Shown piece after piece: positions 43,471 through 56,130 of a stretch of DNA of 64,000 bases. A program made the position numbers and the translations under genes. Below the pieces are notes generated by a model, which was not told the origin of the DNA, did no database searches, and saw only the letters and a program-made list of their open reading frames with translations. Origin of the DNA: Volucella zonaria (taxonomy: Eukaryota > Arthropoda > Insecta > Diptera > Syrphidae); contig OZ014531.1 of the NCBI GenBank assembly GCA_963966105.1, positions 78,681,159-78,745,158 on the forward strand, written 5' to 3'. How positions within the stretch are numbered: position 1 is the stretch's first letter; every line of letters begins with the position of its first letter.

Positions 43471-44030
43471 TCATTCGGGTGAATTCATCTGCGCTACGTC
43501 GCGTCGTCCTTTTATGGGTTAGCCAATTCCGACAGAGGATAATAGCATTGCTATGTTTTTTTTGCTCAAGATTCGCGGTTATATGTCCGGATGAATCAAA
43601 CAAGGACCCTATTGAAGCTACGAGGAGTTTCTTGGCGCAACATCCAACCACAGGATACCTGGGACACAATAAAAGTCAGATATCAACCTAGTAAGAGACA
43701 AGTAGTAGAGGGCGACCAGTCGAGCTGTCTGACAGAAATACCATCTAAGTAGCGCCAGTTGACTTGACTGTATTCAGACATTGAGTATATGCAATTTATT
43801 CAAAAGAAAAAAAAACTTAGTACACCGCTTGTTGACGCCCTACTATAGTTGATCTACTGCTCCACATTTGATGAGCTTGAACACGTTTCCTTTTTAACAA
43901 GTCTAATTGCTAAGCGAGCCTTCCTCCAAAGAATTTACTGTGCCGAAAACCGTCTCATATCTATCCACTTTCTTACTAGGCAGCGCTAAGTCCGAGGTGG
44001 ACTTAACCCTCAAACAATAGGCCTCTACAA
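43471..44030. other. Gene-free stretch
   Basis: No recognisable coding segment; an A-rich run at 43804-43815. The ORFs here are short and lie on both strands over the same bases. Confidence 0.4.
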
Positions 44031-44034
44031 TTAG

Positions 44035-46120
44035 CGCGGTTTTTGGATAACTGCCTCCAGTTGCGCACTCCAAGTTGGTTGAGATCCCATTCCACTTGCG
44101 TGCGCCATCTACCGAGAGGCCTTCCTCTACTGCGTTGCTCTGGATTAGAGTCGATGATTCTGCGGGCTGGTGTTCATTCGCTCTACTTGTCCCAGCCATC
44201 TCAAACGCCCAATGCGCAGTTTCTTGACCAGGTAGATGTCAATGTACAGCTTGTAGAGTTTTTCGTTGAATCATCGCCTCCAGAGCCCATCAACGCATAC
44301 GGGGCCTAATATTATGTGAAGAATTTTTCTCTCAAAACCACCAAGGATATCTTCATCCGCTTTGGAATGGGACCATGTTTCGGAACCATAAAGCAGGACT
44401 GGGATTACAAGGGTTTCTTATAGAGTTTTCTTGGTTATTCGGGAGAGCCTTACTACACAGTTGCCTTCTCATTTCAATGAAACAGCGATTGCCAAGCGTT
44501 ATCCTTCGTTTGATTTCTGAAGAGATGTCGTTTTCAGATGTGATAGCAGAGCCGAAGTAGACAAAGTCCCTTACGACCTCAAAGTTATAGCTGTTGATTG
44601 TGACATTCTGGCCGATTCGTCGATGTTGGATGGGACTTTTTGTTGACAGATGGGCTAGATCCATTTTTGCCGCTCGCTGTGTATTATCAATATCGTCGGC
44701 GTATGCAAGCACTTGAACAGACTTTTGAAATATCCTACCTCGTGTGAGCAGAGACATGGCTCTGTATAGCTCGCCTCTGTAGATGCTGTCAGATGCGGCT
44801 TTAAAATCGATAAAAAGGTGGTGAGTATCGATCTGAACTTCTTGGGTTTTTTTGAGGATCTGCCATAGTGTGAATATTTGGTCAGTTGTGGACTTACCGG
44901 GTTTAAGACCGCACTGATAGGGTCCAACCGGATCGTTGACAAATATTGTAGTTTCAGACGCTCGCAAAATACGGCAGATAAGAACTTATATGCGATGTTT
45001 AGGAGACTGATAAGTCTATAGTTGACGCAGTTTAGAGCGCCTATTTTCTTTTGAAGCGGATAAATGATGCTGAGGTTCCATTCATCAGGCATACACTCAG
45101 CCGACCAAATCTTGGAAATAAATTGGTGTATGCTCTCTGCCAAATCATCTCCTGCTGCCTTAAATACAATAGTTCTGGGGGTAGGCCGTCCGGCCTGGAA
45201 GCCTTGTTCAACTTCAGTTTAGATATTGCTGTCATCACTTCATTTTGGTCGGGTGGACGGAATTCTTGACTTACATCGTCAATATTGAATGGTTCGCTCT
45301 GCCTGACAGCGGAGTTTGTATTGTCGTCGCCGTTTAGGCGTCTGTAAAAATGGTTTTTCCATATCCTCAGCATTGACTGTGACTCTACCACAGGGTTTCC
45401 TTGTTCATCTTTACAGCTTTCCGTTCGGGTCTTATTACCCTGACACATTCTTTATACCTTTTAGTAAAACTTCCAAAACTTATTTCTGGAGTAGGACATC
45501 TCTATTTCCTCGATAGCGTGCTCTTTCCTTTTTCTCCGGACAAGCCGATGTTCTTCCCTCCTCTCCTACTAGTAGAGCTCACGAGCCATGTTGTTTTGTT
45601 GCATGTGCTTGCCGGCACTCTTCATCAAACCAGGGTTTCGTGGCGGTGGGAGGGTGAATCCTAGCACATCAGTTACGGAATTTCTGATGGTTTCTCTGCA
45701 TCTAAGCCACTGCTCTTCAGCACTTGATGCTGGCTGCTAAGGACTTTTCGAGAGGTAGAGGGATACGTGACCGGCAAAAGTTCTGGCGGCTTGTTGCTAT
45801 TGCTAACGTTCAACGTTAAATCTCCTCATAGTATTTCCCCGTTGTTGTGGCGTCTGAGATATCCGTGGACGTACCTTGGCTGCAGCTAGGTACCACTACC
45901 GAGCCTATGTTGGGTGCTCGGAATGTTCGGACATCTAAAATACTTGAGCAGAGCCTTAAGTCTATCTCAACGTGAGCAATCTAATCTGACAGTTTGCTGA
46001 TCTGGTGTCTGCCATGTTCCCTTTTGAATATTGAGGTGAACAAACCACTTGCTTGCTATAGTAACGTTACGTTCCGCAGCGAAAACTAAGTCTATTACTT
46101 ATTTCATCCTATCTCTGTGT
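44035..46120 (-). pseudogene. RTE-A copy 5, endonuclease end to RT thumb
   Basis: Reading leftward from 46110: the endonuclease end (LVFAAERNVTIASKWF, then TWQTPD, about 45985-46105), the linker (TLVFDEECRQAHAT-like, about 45620-45660) and the pre-RT part at 45448-45041 (LRIWKNHFYRRLNGDDN, then EVMTAISKLKLNKASRPDGLP). The RT follows at 45143-44353: MPDEWNLSIIYP, LNCVNYRLISLLNIAYK, PYQCGLKPGKSTTDQI, HHLFIDFKAASDSIYRGELYRAM, QVLAYADDID (catalytic box intact), and SYNFEVVRDFVYFGSAITSEND. It is the best preserved RT of the RTE-A copies. The 3' end is decayed near 44050, and no TAAG tail is seen. Confidence 0.85.
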
Positions 46121-47890
46121 CATTAATGTATTATCCTTGACGCTTAAGAACGGAATTGAATGCCAAACTCCTTCCTAATACAACTTTTGTACGAGTAGTT
46201 TTTCCAACTCAGTCACGTACAAATCCAATTCCAATTGCTAACTCAATTCAAAAAATAAAAATTCTACGAAAACACATGTACAGGCTGAGGTAGCAAAAAC
46301 AAACAGCAATCGCTTTTCGCTTTTCACTTGAAAATTGCTGCAAATTCTTTAGAGGCGTATGTCACCTGCCCTAATTAACCCTTCGTACGGGGTAAAACGC
46401 GGAGCTAATTTGCATAAGCCCCTCTCGTGTGGAGACGATGTTTAAAAAAGTTTTCCCATCAACGCAATGTCGCCTGATGGTCTGACTCACCTGCAAGGTA
46501 TTCTCTTTTTCCAGTTGTTTTTGTTTCAGGTTTTTTTTTTTTGCAAATTTTCACGCTACCTCCACATAGAGGATGCCGAGTGCAAGTAGATGTTTCTACG
46601 TTAGCCTACACCATGCGTCCACGTAGGCGTTTGTTTTGTAGCACGAGCACACTTTCGATCCATGTCGTCTGCGGTACTCCTACAGAGGTTCACTTAACGC
46701 TTTTTCGTAAATCATCCGTGTGATTAGCTGCATCAAGCGAGACAGGTCGGGACGAAACATTTTAGATTCTAGCCGCTTATCAGGTGCTAAGAGTGAGGCA
46801 ATTAACCCAGCCCCAGTTGAGTTACCTATTCACTGTGGAATGTTCGGAATGCGCAATTAGCAGGATTAGTACAGATGATGATAAAAAAAAAAAAAAAAAA
46901 AACGACGATGATAGGCGCTGTAGCATTTATGATTTTATGAGCCTAATCCCAGAGTGAGTTGTATGTTTCCAGTGAAACATGATTCATTCGGGCTTTGTGG
47001 TATAGCATGACTTATGCAACAACCCCAAGAGTAGTGCTCTAAATTGGGAATTTATCACTCGACAGCAACCCTTTGGGCGAAATATCGGGAGACAAGCGGC
47101 ATAAAAAAGCGACATCGGCCAACAAAAAAGGAACTGTCCAGTGGAAACCCCTTGTACTGGCCGACATACGAGTACTGATACCTACTTCAGCAAACAACAG
47201 TACCTGCCTTGGAAAACAAGCGCGGCTGGCTGCTTTTCAAGGCGGCATTAATCAGTAACCTAATTGTTTGACTGGTGGGTATTATTAATTGCCCACAAGT
47301 TGGCTACAAGTTGCTGGCGGCCACCTGGTTAAGAAGTTCCGCGTATGCTGTGTACGACACAAGTTTATGCGACAAATGGTGACATGAGCCGAGTGGTTTT
47401 TGATTGTTTATGCAACGCGCAATATTGAGCTGGGCATGGGCTAAGCGGAACGCTATTGTTCCGTAAAAGGACACAGCTCTTGGGACCTGGACTACAGTTT
47501 AACTTTGAGTTAGAGTTTTTGTCGTGTGTGGGTGGCACGTACAAAATTTGGATATTGACATTTCATAAAGGGGTGGTGCATGTTCGAACAAATTTTCAGC
47601 CAAATTTAGAGAATTTTTACCGTAAAAGGATATTTGTTGTAAGGATGTCAACATGTGCTGTACAAAGGCTCTCGTACAGTCATTCGCCATTGTTTTGGAT
47701 AGTGATGTGTGGAAAACAGTTCCGGGTATGTTGAAATAGATGTGAATAGACGGGGTGGTGGTTGGTTTATCATTAGCAAGCAAGCATTGGTCATAAAGCT
47801 TGAAATGATTCCTCTTCGGACAATTCTTTTTGCTTGACATACGGCGCAATGTGGAACAGGGAGATAGGTTGAAAAACAAAAGAGGTTAGG
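46121..47890. other. Gene-free stretch
   Basis: No recognisable coding segment. An A run of about 20 lies at 46884-46902. Two TACGAGTA sites (46190 and 47167). The ORFs are short and overlap in opposite directions (for example 47456-47734 and 47499-47879). Confidence 0.45.
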
Positions 47891-47899
47891 AAACTCTAT

Positions 47900-50607
47900 A
47901 ATAGAGCGTTTCAGAAGTGACAGTACATGGAATGAGTACTACAAATGCAAGAGAGTCAAAAAGAACTTCATGGCAGAAGTACTGCGAATCTACGGCAGTA
48001 ACAGACAAGGCTTCGAGGTTACGCAAAATGCTTTCAAAGGAAGTGAGCGTCCCTGGCTACCCCAGGAAAAATTGCGGAACCTGGGTTGAAAGTAGCCTAG
48101 AGGTTCTAGCAACGCAGGTGGCAACCCACTTTCCTGGTTCCACACTATTAGATGATCCTGGCACGCTACGGTACACTGGGAGTATTAATCTCTCTCTCTC
48201 TCTCCGAAAATAGGCGTTTTTATTAATTGGAAAACGGTGGGCAATTCAGTCCTTTGAGCCGTAAAAATCTCCCGGTCCGGATGGTATTATACCGATTATG
48301 CTACAGAAAGTATAGAAATTCTTAATCACAGTCTAAAAATATGATAGATACCAATAGGTTGGAGAGACGTTATGGTGGTTTTTATACCTAAAACTGGCCA
48401 ACAGGGGCGGCCATCATTTACTCGTATGCTAAAAGCCCTAGAGCGACAATTGGAGATTCATAATAGGAACAGATGCAGTAATGGCTATTTGATTGAGTCA
48501 CGGTATGCATATATGAAAGGAAAATCTGTAGAAACCGCCCTGCACTAGGTGGTGGGTAAAATAGAGAGGAGTCTACAATTATGTGAGTCTGGGAAGGCGG
48601 CTTTCCTCGACATTGAAGGAGCCTTCAATAACGTGGAGTGTACCGTCATTAAAAGCGCTCTAGTAGACGCTAATATTGAACAGGGCATTACAAACTGGGT
48701 TTTCAACATGCTTGCGAGTAGGAAAATAAACTGATCCATTGGGAAAAGCTCGGTTAGAATGTCCGTAATCATGTGAACCCCTCCACTCCTGTGGGTGCTG
48801 GTTATCAATGACATCCTTAGAAAGGTAAGCGAAATGGACATAAGTGCTACGGCATACGCAAATGACGTGGTCATAATAGTGCAGGGAAAATACTTAAATA
48901 TTTTTAGCGAAATTATGGAAGTTGCCCTGAAGACGATCAGCACTTGGGCAAAAAACTGTGGTCTGAATGCTAACCCTTCCCAAACGGAACAGGTTCTTTT
49001 TACCAGAAAGTACAAGATACCGCAATTCAGACTCCCAAAACTCAACGGTGTGGAATTGTCCCTCTCGAACAGCGCGAAGTATCTGGGTGTAATTCTGGAT
49101 GAAAATCTCAATTGGCATCTTAACGTAACGGAAAGAATCAAAAAGGCATGTAGTGCTCTTTTTATCTGCAAAAGAACAGTAGGAAATATTTTTGGCGTAA
49201 AACCTGCTATGGTGTACAGGCTGTATATGGTCGTGGTAAGAGCCATATAGCGCACTAGTATGGTGGAAAGCCACAAACAAGAAAATGATTTAACTAAAAT
49301 TAGCAGCGGTTCAAAGTACGTCTTCCATAGCCATTACAGGTGCACTCCGTACAACTCATACGGCAGCATTGGACACCTTTCTGCACCTAACACCGCTTGC
49401 TTTACTGACCTGAAAACTTGGTGGCAACAGTGCGATACGACTCTCTAATCTGTGTTACCTCAAGAGCAGTAGTTTCGGACACGGTACGGTCCTAGCGGAG
49501 CTACTGCCAAGCAATTCACCTCGAACGGATGAAATTCCATCCTTGCTCGACTTCGACATTCCGTATGATGTAATATATCCGGAGAGGGAGGACTAGCAAA
49601 AAATGCAAAATCAGGTCAAATGAAATTACAATTTTCACAGACGGCTCGAAAACAGAATTAGGAACAAGTTCTGGTACCTTGTCAGAGGACCCAGAGCTAA
49701 GAGTGTCTATAAGTGTCCTCAAATCAGAGTTTCTGGCTGTCTTCAGGGCGGCTGAGCTAGTGCAGATGAGGTTGGTATCCGGTAGAAATATCGCTATCTA
49801 CATCGATAGCCAGGCCCGCTCTTAATCAATTAATCCTGATACAGTCAGGGGCTGTGGCACAGTGCTCGAGGCACTATGCAGCCAGAACCGGTTAAGACTA
49901 TGCTGGGTACCAGGACACTGCGGTATTAAAGAAAATGAACGAGCGAACGAGCTTGCAAGCTTGCAACGAGGACTACTCGACAATGGTGAGATTGCCAACA
50001 TCAAACCACCCCTTTGCATATTGAGGGGCACTATCGAGAAAAAAAATCACAAAGACTGCCAACCAAAAGTGATCAATTCTTGAAGGACATATGGTATCCA
50101 AGGCCACTTTTTGTCGATAAAAGATCTAGAAAGTTAATAAAATTAAACAGGGATAAGTTTAGGACAGTAATAGGAATCCTGGCAGGACGCTATCTCCTGC
50201 AAAAATACGCTAAGGGACTCAAATTATCAGATAGGGATATTTGCAGATTCTGCGGTGACCTGCAAGCTGTTGAGGATATAGCACACACACTATGCGAGGC
50301 AATATCGCGTAGTCGAAGAAAATTTTTAGAGGAATCCTTTTTCGAAAACCTAGAGCAAATAGACGGCGCGAACTTCCAATGCTTTCTTGGCTTTTGCAGG
50401 GAAATTGGGCGTTTCACCAGGGAGATTGTTTGGGTTTTTGCCATTTGGTTATACAGGGGTCGCGATGGGCCCGTTTTGGTGCCTGGTGTCTTTGTGACGG
50501 CATGTCCATCATACCCTTATTTAACGCAACCTAAAACGAATTTCCTAAGATCGATCTCACTAGAAGAGATTAGTTCTCTTAGGAAGTTCCCGGTCTGTCA
50601 TTATTAG
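47900..50607 (+). pseudogene. I/R1-like LINE: pre-RT, RT, RNase H and C-terminal cysteine region
   Basis: The order is: a pre-RT part (47917-48213: WQKYCES, SRLRKMLSKE, THFPGS); RT start (VFIPKTGQ near 48380, SF-x-x-MLKALER near 48412-48445); the catalytic block FLDIEGAFNNVEC (48605-48643); YANDVVIIV (48855-48880, first catalytic Asp of YADD changed to Asn); EQVLFTRKYKIPQFRLP and KYLGVILDENLNW (49000-49115); an RNase H domain (TIFTDGSKTELGT near 49630, FLAVFRAAE near 49735, IYIDSQA near 49797, CWVPGHCGIKENERANELA 49899-49955); and CRFCGDL...H-x-L-C-E (50242-50300). Two stretches of simple sequence and several frameshifts break it. RNase H plus this RT suggest the I/Loa/R1 group. Confidence 0.85.
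48419..48426. repeat. TACTCGTA: apparent 6-bp insertion in I-like RT
   Basis: The coding strand reads SF-TR-MLKALER. In I/R1-like LINEs this conserved block is normally (S/T)SFMLK-x-LER without the extra two residues. Deleting CTCGTA restores SFMLKALER exactly. Confidence 0.75.
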
Positions 50608-50639
50608 TGGATACTGTGACATTGGTTTTCATGCGGAAT

Positions 50640-51360
50640 GACTCAGTTGTAGCTGCAGGAATTCAGAATAGATTGAGCCCTTTCGTACTCCTGCGCTTGG
50701 CCACAATGAAGTGGCCTTATGGTGAGTATCGGTAGAAGGTGCTCTCTTATCCAAAATAACGGTGTTGATCTTAATGAATGAAGTTGAGGATCAATATTTT
50801 CTATTACTGTAGGAACTAGAAGGATATGAGTTGAGATATGCTTGACGCATGTAGTAAAAGGCTTTTGGTTTTGGGAGACTCGATCAGAAAAGGCAGCAGT
50901 AGTCTCTTGTGATTGTAGCCGCTCGACGTCAAACTTCATCACAGTAATTTTTCTGTACTATGGCGTTCGGAATATCTCCACTTGCGCTTTGACTGGAACA
51001 TGGTAATAGTCCAATGGTCCGAGGCGAAGTCGGCTTCTTGAGACAGTAGGACGTTTTGAAGGTTTTTTGATGAGGATATTGCCAGGACTGGCGTTGAAAT
51101 GTGGAAAACCTGTGTTAGATATGATGGAATTTCACCACGTGGCTTAGTTGATTAGTCTGAGTCCGTAGGCGGTAGGATCGAGACGTATTGTCTATATAAA
51201 TGATATCTACGATGACGTCAATGTACAAAGTCGGTTGCTTCTTAATTTCGTGTTTGATTTTCTAGCGGAGCAGTACATAAATTGACTGGTCTTCTTTTTC
51301 ACCGCTGGGAGTGCTAACATAAGCAAAGATATGGCACCCTTTCAGGCAACTCTTAGCCGT
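50640..51360 (-). pseudogene. RTE-A copy 6: endonuclease fragment
   Basis: The minus strand reads FAYVSTPSGEKED (about 51310-51350), FASDHWTITMF (about 51000-51040, SDH motif) and FDVERLQSQETTAAFSDRVS (50880-50940). The last matches FNVERLQSQQDAKIFADR in copy 7 at 56890-56945, linking the families. The rest is decayed. Confidence 0.6.
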
Positions 51361-51555
51361 TGGATTTAGGCATTGGAAGATTACGGGCTACGAATTAATT
51401 GAAATGATACCGAATCTGTGCAATTACTGTTCCGAGTCCTCAAATCAAGTGCTTGATGACTATTTAGGAAGACTCATCATGCCAAACTGCGAATCATTTA
51501 AACACCTATGCTCAGTCGTTAATTATTAACGAAATTAGGGTGATAGGATATACTA

Positions 51556-52684
51556 CCTTGATTAAAAAGTTTCCGGAATATATTCAGAAAATTGGAAATA
51601 CAAGTTTATTCATCTAAATCTATATTGTCCCCTTCAAAGTAATCCCCATGGGCTGCAACACACTTATGCCAGTGCTTGATCCAATCCTCGAAACATTTTT
51701 TGTATTCGGTTTTCGGTATGTCCATCAGTGCGTCGCTTCCTGCGAATTTTCCATTACTTCCTCTCGGCTGCTGAAACGCGTTCTCCGTACTGGTTTTTTA
51801 ACTCGATTGAACAGAAAGAAGTCATATTGTCCAAATCAGGTGAATTCGGTGGCGACGGTGCGTTATCATGGTGCAAAATCCACGAGTTTTCTGCCCACAA
51901 TTCTGGTCTCTTTCGGCGAATTGCTTCACGCAAACGTCCCATAACGCCCAAATAATACGAGTACTCTTTGTTTACTGTCTGGCCTTCTGGAAAAAATTCA
52001 TGATGCACTACACCGTTGTAATCCATGAAAACCGTGAGCATTGCCTTTTCTTTTTTGACTGAAAATGACGTGGTGTTTTTGGTCTCGGCTTGCGTTTTGT
52101 CTGGATTGCGTTCCGTACTCATAAGCTTCTGATGAATGTAGGATCGGATTCAGCCTCGCAAATCATCTCTTTTGCGACGTCAATACGCTCTCTTTTTTGC
52201 ATGAAATTGAGGTCTTTTGGCACCAACTTTGCTGCTACGTCGTGTAGCAAACCCAAATCATTAACCAAAATGTCTTGGATGGATCCATAGGCAATGTTCA
52301 AGTCCTCCGCTATCTCTCTGATGGTTAATTTGCGGTTATTGACCAACGTTTGTTTTACTTCATCAAAGTTTACGTCGGTTTTCGATGTCGATGGTCTGCG
52401 ACTGCGTTCATCATCTTCGTTTGACTCACGACCACTTTTGAACCGCTCGTGCCACTGGTAAACGACCGTTTTCTTTAGAGAATCGTTGCCGAAGCACTTT
52501 TCCAACATTTCCAATGTTCGCGCACCATTAAATCTATTTTTTACGCAAAATTTAATTCAAGTTCGTTGTTGCAAAATTAAAAATCCATTTCTAAAATTGT
52601 AAAAAATCGCCAACACACAGAAATAGATGTACTCTTGGCTACGTAACTTTTGCAAATGTTAAGCTATGACGCTAAGATTTAAAG
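51556..52684 (-). mobile_element. Mariner M5 (same family as M1 and M3)
   Basis: The left end follows a TA at 51554-51555 and starts CCTTGATTAAAAAGTTTCCGG. The transposase reads leftward from about 52590: LEMLEKCFGNDSLKKTVVYQWHERFKSGRESNEDDERS, then TIREIAEDLNIAYGSIQDILVNDLG and AAKLVPKDLNFMQKRERIDVAKEM. The HTH half (52514-52119) is one open frame. The DETW region (about 52120) is deleted or frameshifted. The C-terminal half (52122-51754) has HHDNAP then SPDL, with a deletion between them that removes the segment before the third aspartate. The right limit is uncertain, beyond 52684. Confidence 0.78.
51956..51963. repeat. TACGAGTA site in M5
   Basis: Same site as 14279-14286 in M3. It codes the extra Tyr-Ser pair in KEYSYYL. 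Confidence 0.5.
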
Positions 52685-53559
52685 CTATAAGATGCGTATC
52701 GCAGTGCCCTATGATATACGAGAAATGTAAGATGACAGCGGAGCAGATGGAAGTGTAACGAATATCAGGAACAAAACGGGATCACGTTCGCGGAAACCGA
52801 TAGGGAACAAACTTTAAGCTAAACAAATCAGGTGGTTTTACCATGGAGATCATCGGAATGAAGGGGCACAAATAATTGAATCGTTCAAATGTGAAAACAT
52901 CAACAAACTCTTGGCCACGGTAACAATATGATCCGAAATCGAGTGGCCTATAAAATGGTTCTAAATTTAGCCAACCTCAAAAGAGGCGCAGTAACCATGT
53001 AGGTACATGGAAGAAATATATAACATTACATGTAATTTTACGCTTTAAATATGTCAACAGTTGATAAAAGATGAGAAGAAGAAATCTTGTTTATTGTGTA
53101 CCCTCATCAGATGCCTTTTTGATATGCACGCTCTAATCAAAACAGGATTTGTAAGAGATAGAACTGAGCGTGTTAACATAATGAAATTAGATTGCTGATG
53201 ATGCAACCTGATTAGGCCTATAGGGTGTGGAAGTTATGTGCTACATGAGAGCTTTCGAAATTGTGTTATTCCGGAAATAAGATTTCCTAAGACATAATCT
53301 CATTCCAATCGTCTCTGTTGTATTTCAGATAATTGTAAAGCATTTAGTAATATTTTTAAGGAAGGTGCCGGTAAAGAAATGTGATTTCATTCGAACCATA
53401 TTGATCGCAATGACCTTAATCGGAAATTCTTTCCCCAAGAATTTCATAGGTGATAAGTTCAATCCTACGATAAGAGCTTTCCTATTCTTTCTAAGCCTAT
53501 TGACATATTAGAGCAGTTTAACTTTATAAAAAAATTAAGACTACTAAATCCTGCCAACC
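52685..53559. other. Gene-free stretch
   Basis: I see no coding sequence or repeat structure in it. The composition is AT-rich. Confidence 0.45.
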
Positions 53560-55480
53560 CTCGATAGGCATAGGGCTCGTCATCTTGTTTGGAATTCTGC
53601 AATGCATTTCAACAAACTCCAGCTCTTTCCCAGTAGCATCGATTCCTCTTCGCCAATTCTTCGCCATGTTTGCTTAGGTCACCCCGCTTTTCTCTCTGAC
53701 TCACTGGGTGAGTGGATTCTACTGGAGGTGTGACCCCCTCCGTATGGTGACGTCTATAGGTTGTTGACCCGTTCTCAGATAGAACTGTTCGTTGGAGATG
53801 CGGTTCGGCCAAAAATCCGTAACAAGTTACATAGACATCTATTTACGAAGGTTTGCAGTTTTCGGTTGACAATGTTGGTAACCTCACAAGTATTACACCC
53901 GTATAGTAGTACAGCTTGGATTTTGTGCTGAGAACATTGTTTTCCCTGATTTTTGATTGCATTCCAAACGCAGCCAGCTTTGTCGATTCTGTTGCCATAA
54001 GGAGTTCGGTACCACCGTTCGCCGAGATGATACTTCCTAAATATAGAAAGTTTTCGACTTTCTCTACAGGCAATGTTGCGTTGAGCGACAGAGTTTGAAA
54101 TGCTCAGGGGCCTTGTTTTTCCCGCATTTAAATTAGGCTCTACTTTGTTTGCCTCAGCTTGTAAATTTTGTGACATTTGGTGGAGATCCATTGTTTTATG
54201 TGCAAGGAGGCAAAAATCGTCAACGTAGTCCAGCTGTTTGAAGTAAGATGTTACTGTCCACCTTAATCCTTGGTTTCATTCAGTAAGTGCTGCCTGAAGT
54301 ACATCGCTGTTGACTACCAGGTGTAACCACGGAGAAAGTATACAGCCCTCATTTACCACCCTCATAATTAGCCTTAATAACTACTATAACTTTTCCCGGG
54401 GTACCTCTCCACCACACGCCTATCCAGATAGTATCTCTGTTATAACTATCTGAAGCCTTTTCAAAGTCGATGAGCAGTAGATGTAGCGGAGATCTGAACT
54501 CGACGCATTTCTCCATGATGCAAGGTGTTGATGTGGTCTACGCAAAAGTATCCATCCCGAAATCCCGCCGGTTCGGTATCGAGTGCTGAGTCTAGATGCT
54601 CTCTTCTTATTCGTTCCAGAATTGTCTTAGCTATTACCTTGGCTACCGCTGTAAGAACGTATGTTCCTCTCCAGTTCCCATATTCCATCAAATTGAATTG
54701 CCCTTTTTTGGAGGGTTGATGATCATTCCTCTTTTCCACTCCTCCGAGAACCGCACATTTTCCAAGACTCTAAAAATGAGCGTTTGGAAAACTCGTAACT
54801 CTGCCGATGTAGTTGTTGCAGCTTGAAAAAGCTCAATAGGGATACCATTATTGCGTACCGCTTTATATTTTTTAGGAATCTGATAGCGACTGCTATTACT
54901 GTATTGCTGCAAAGTCCGGTTCGAATTCGGGAATTTGTTATTGCGTCACGCTCGTTGGAATTTGGGACTATGACGCTTTCCCCAAAATTGTTTAGCTCTA
55001 ACGCGAAATATTCCCTCCATCTCTTGAGCTCATCCTCACCCGAAATCAGCAGACTACCATCTAAACTTTTCACTGGATATTATTTAGAACTCCGACCTTC
55101 TAAACTTGTTTTGTGATCGTGCTTTCACACCTAGTAGCTGCTTCTTCAGCCTTCGAGGCCAATGCGTTCATATATGTCTGACACTATGCTGCACTTCCTT
55201 CTTCTTCACACGATGTTGCGCTACTAACTCAGTTTTCTCTACTGCTGAAATCTGAGCCTGCTATCAGCACAGCCATGTGTTGCTGATCGATCGATCTTAG
55301 GGCCTCTGTTATTTTCGGTCTATATGTGTGTCATAGCTGCCATAATATTAATGGAGAAATCCTAAAACATTTTTCGAACTCTGACTACTTCACTGTAACA
55401 CAGGCAGATCCTTGCCCAAATATCTCGGATCACTCAGATCTGAAACTGCGTGGATACTGAGTAGTGTCAATATTTTTCTC
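53560..55480 (-). pseudogene. RTE-B-like LINE, endonuclease-RT linker to 3' end
   Basis: Reading leftward: a linker (LWQLWHTYRPKITEALRS-like near 55310-55360, and a YMNALASKAEEAA segment near 55150-55190), SLDGSLLISGEDELKRWREYFALELNN (55073-54990) and NNGIPIELFQAA (54865-54830). RT pieces follow: KKGN (54700), NWRGTYVL (54680), EPAGFRDGYFCVDHINTL (54585-54530), and a LLLIDFEKA-like block (about 54450-54490). The thumb part reads SRKLSIFRKYHLGERW (54075-54020) and LLYGCNTCEV (53915-53885), ending in a QTWRR-type C-terminus near 53640-53680. No frame longer than 140 codons remains. Confidence 0.7.
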
Positions 55481-56130
55481 TCACTACGGTCTCTGCGAAA
55501 TTCAATTTAGTATGATTCACATTATGTCTATGTAAACAGACTATCCATCACTGCTTTATTTACAGAAGTCCCGAACTGGACGGAAATTCGATCCTCATCG
55601 AGTTTGATGCACTATCTGACTGTATGGAAGAATCGGATCTCTTTATTTTCATACTGAATTCGTTATTGCAGGCAATTTCCATATACACAATTCTAGGTGG
55701 CTTGATATTTTTGACAGACAATATTCGAAAGGCGGTGTTTTGAGATCTTCAGTGCGGAAAACAACTTCACCCAGCTTGAGCTGACACGAAAGTTAGACGT
55801 TGATACTCGTAGTCATATCGCCAATATCTTTTAAACTTTTCACCGTTGATATGGTCTTCCCTCTAGGCAATATGGACCACACAGTTAGACACGAAATTTC
55901 AAAAACACTCTTCTCTACTAAACTAAAGGAAAATTTGTAGTACCACGTGACCCTTAAACAGGCTGTCAGGATTAGAGGACTGTTTTTCCGGTCTTACAAG
56001 ACCAACCCCATAGAGGGAAACCGAAAAAAGTTCAAACAAGCGGAATGACTGCAACGACATTCTTTAGTGCGTGAAATTCCTACAGGACTAAATGCTGAGT
56101 AGAAAAATACTACAGTGTCCCAAAGCGAGC
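55481..56130. other. Gene-free stretch
   Basis: Nothing recognisable except one TACTCGTA site at 55804-55811. Confidence 0.4.

Noticed and set aside
47456..47879. 92- and 126-codon ORFs on opposite strands
   Set aside because: They overlap each other, have no family match and lie between decayed elements; most likely chance.
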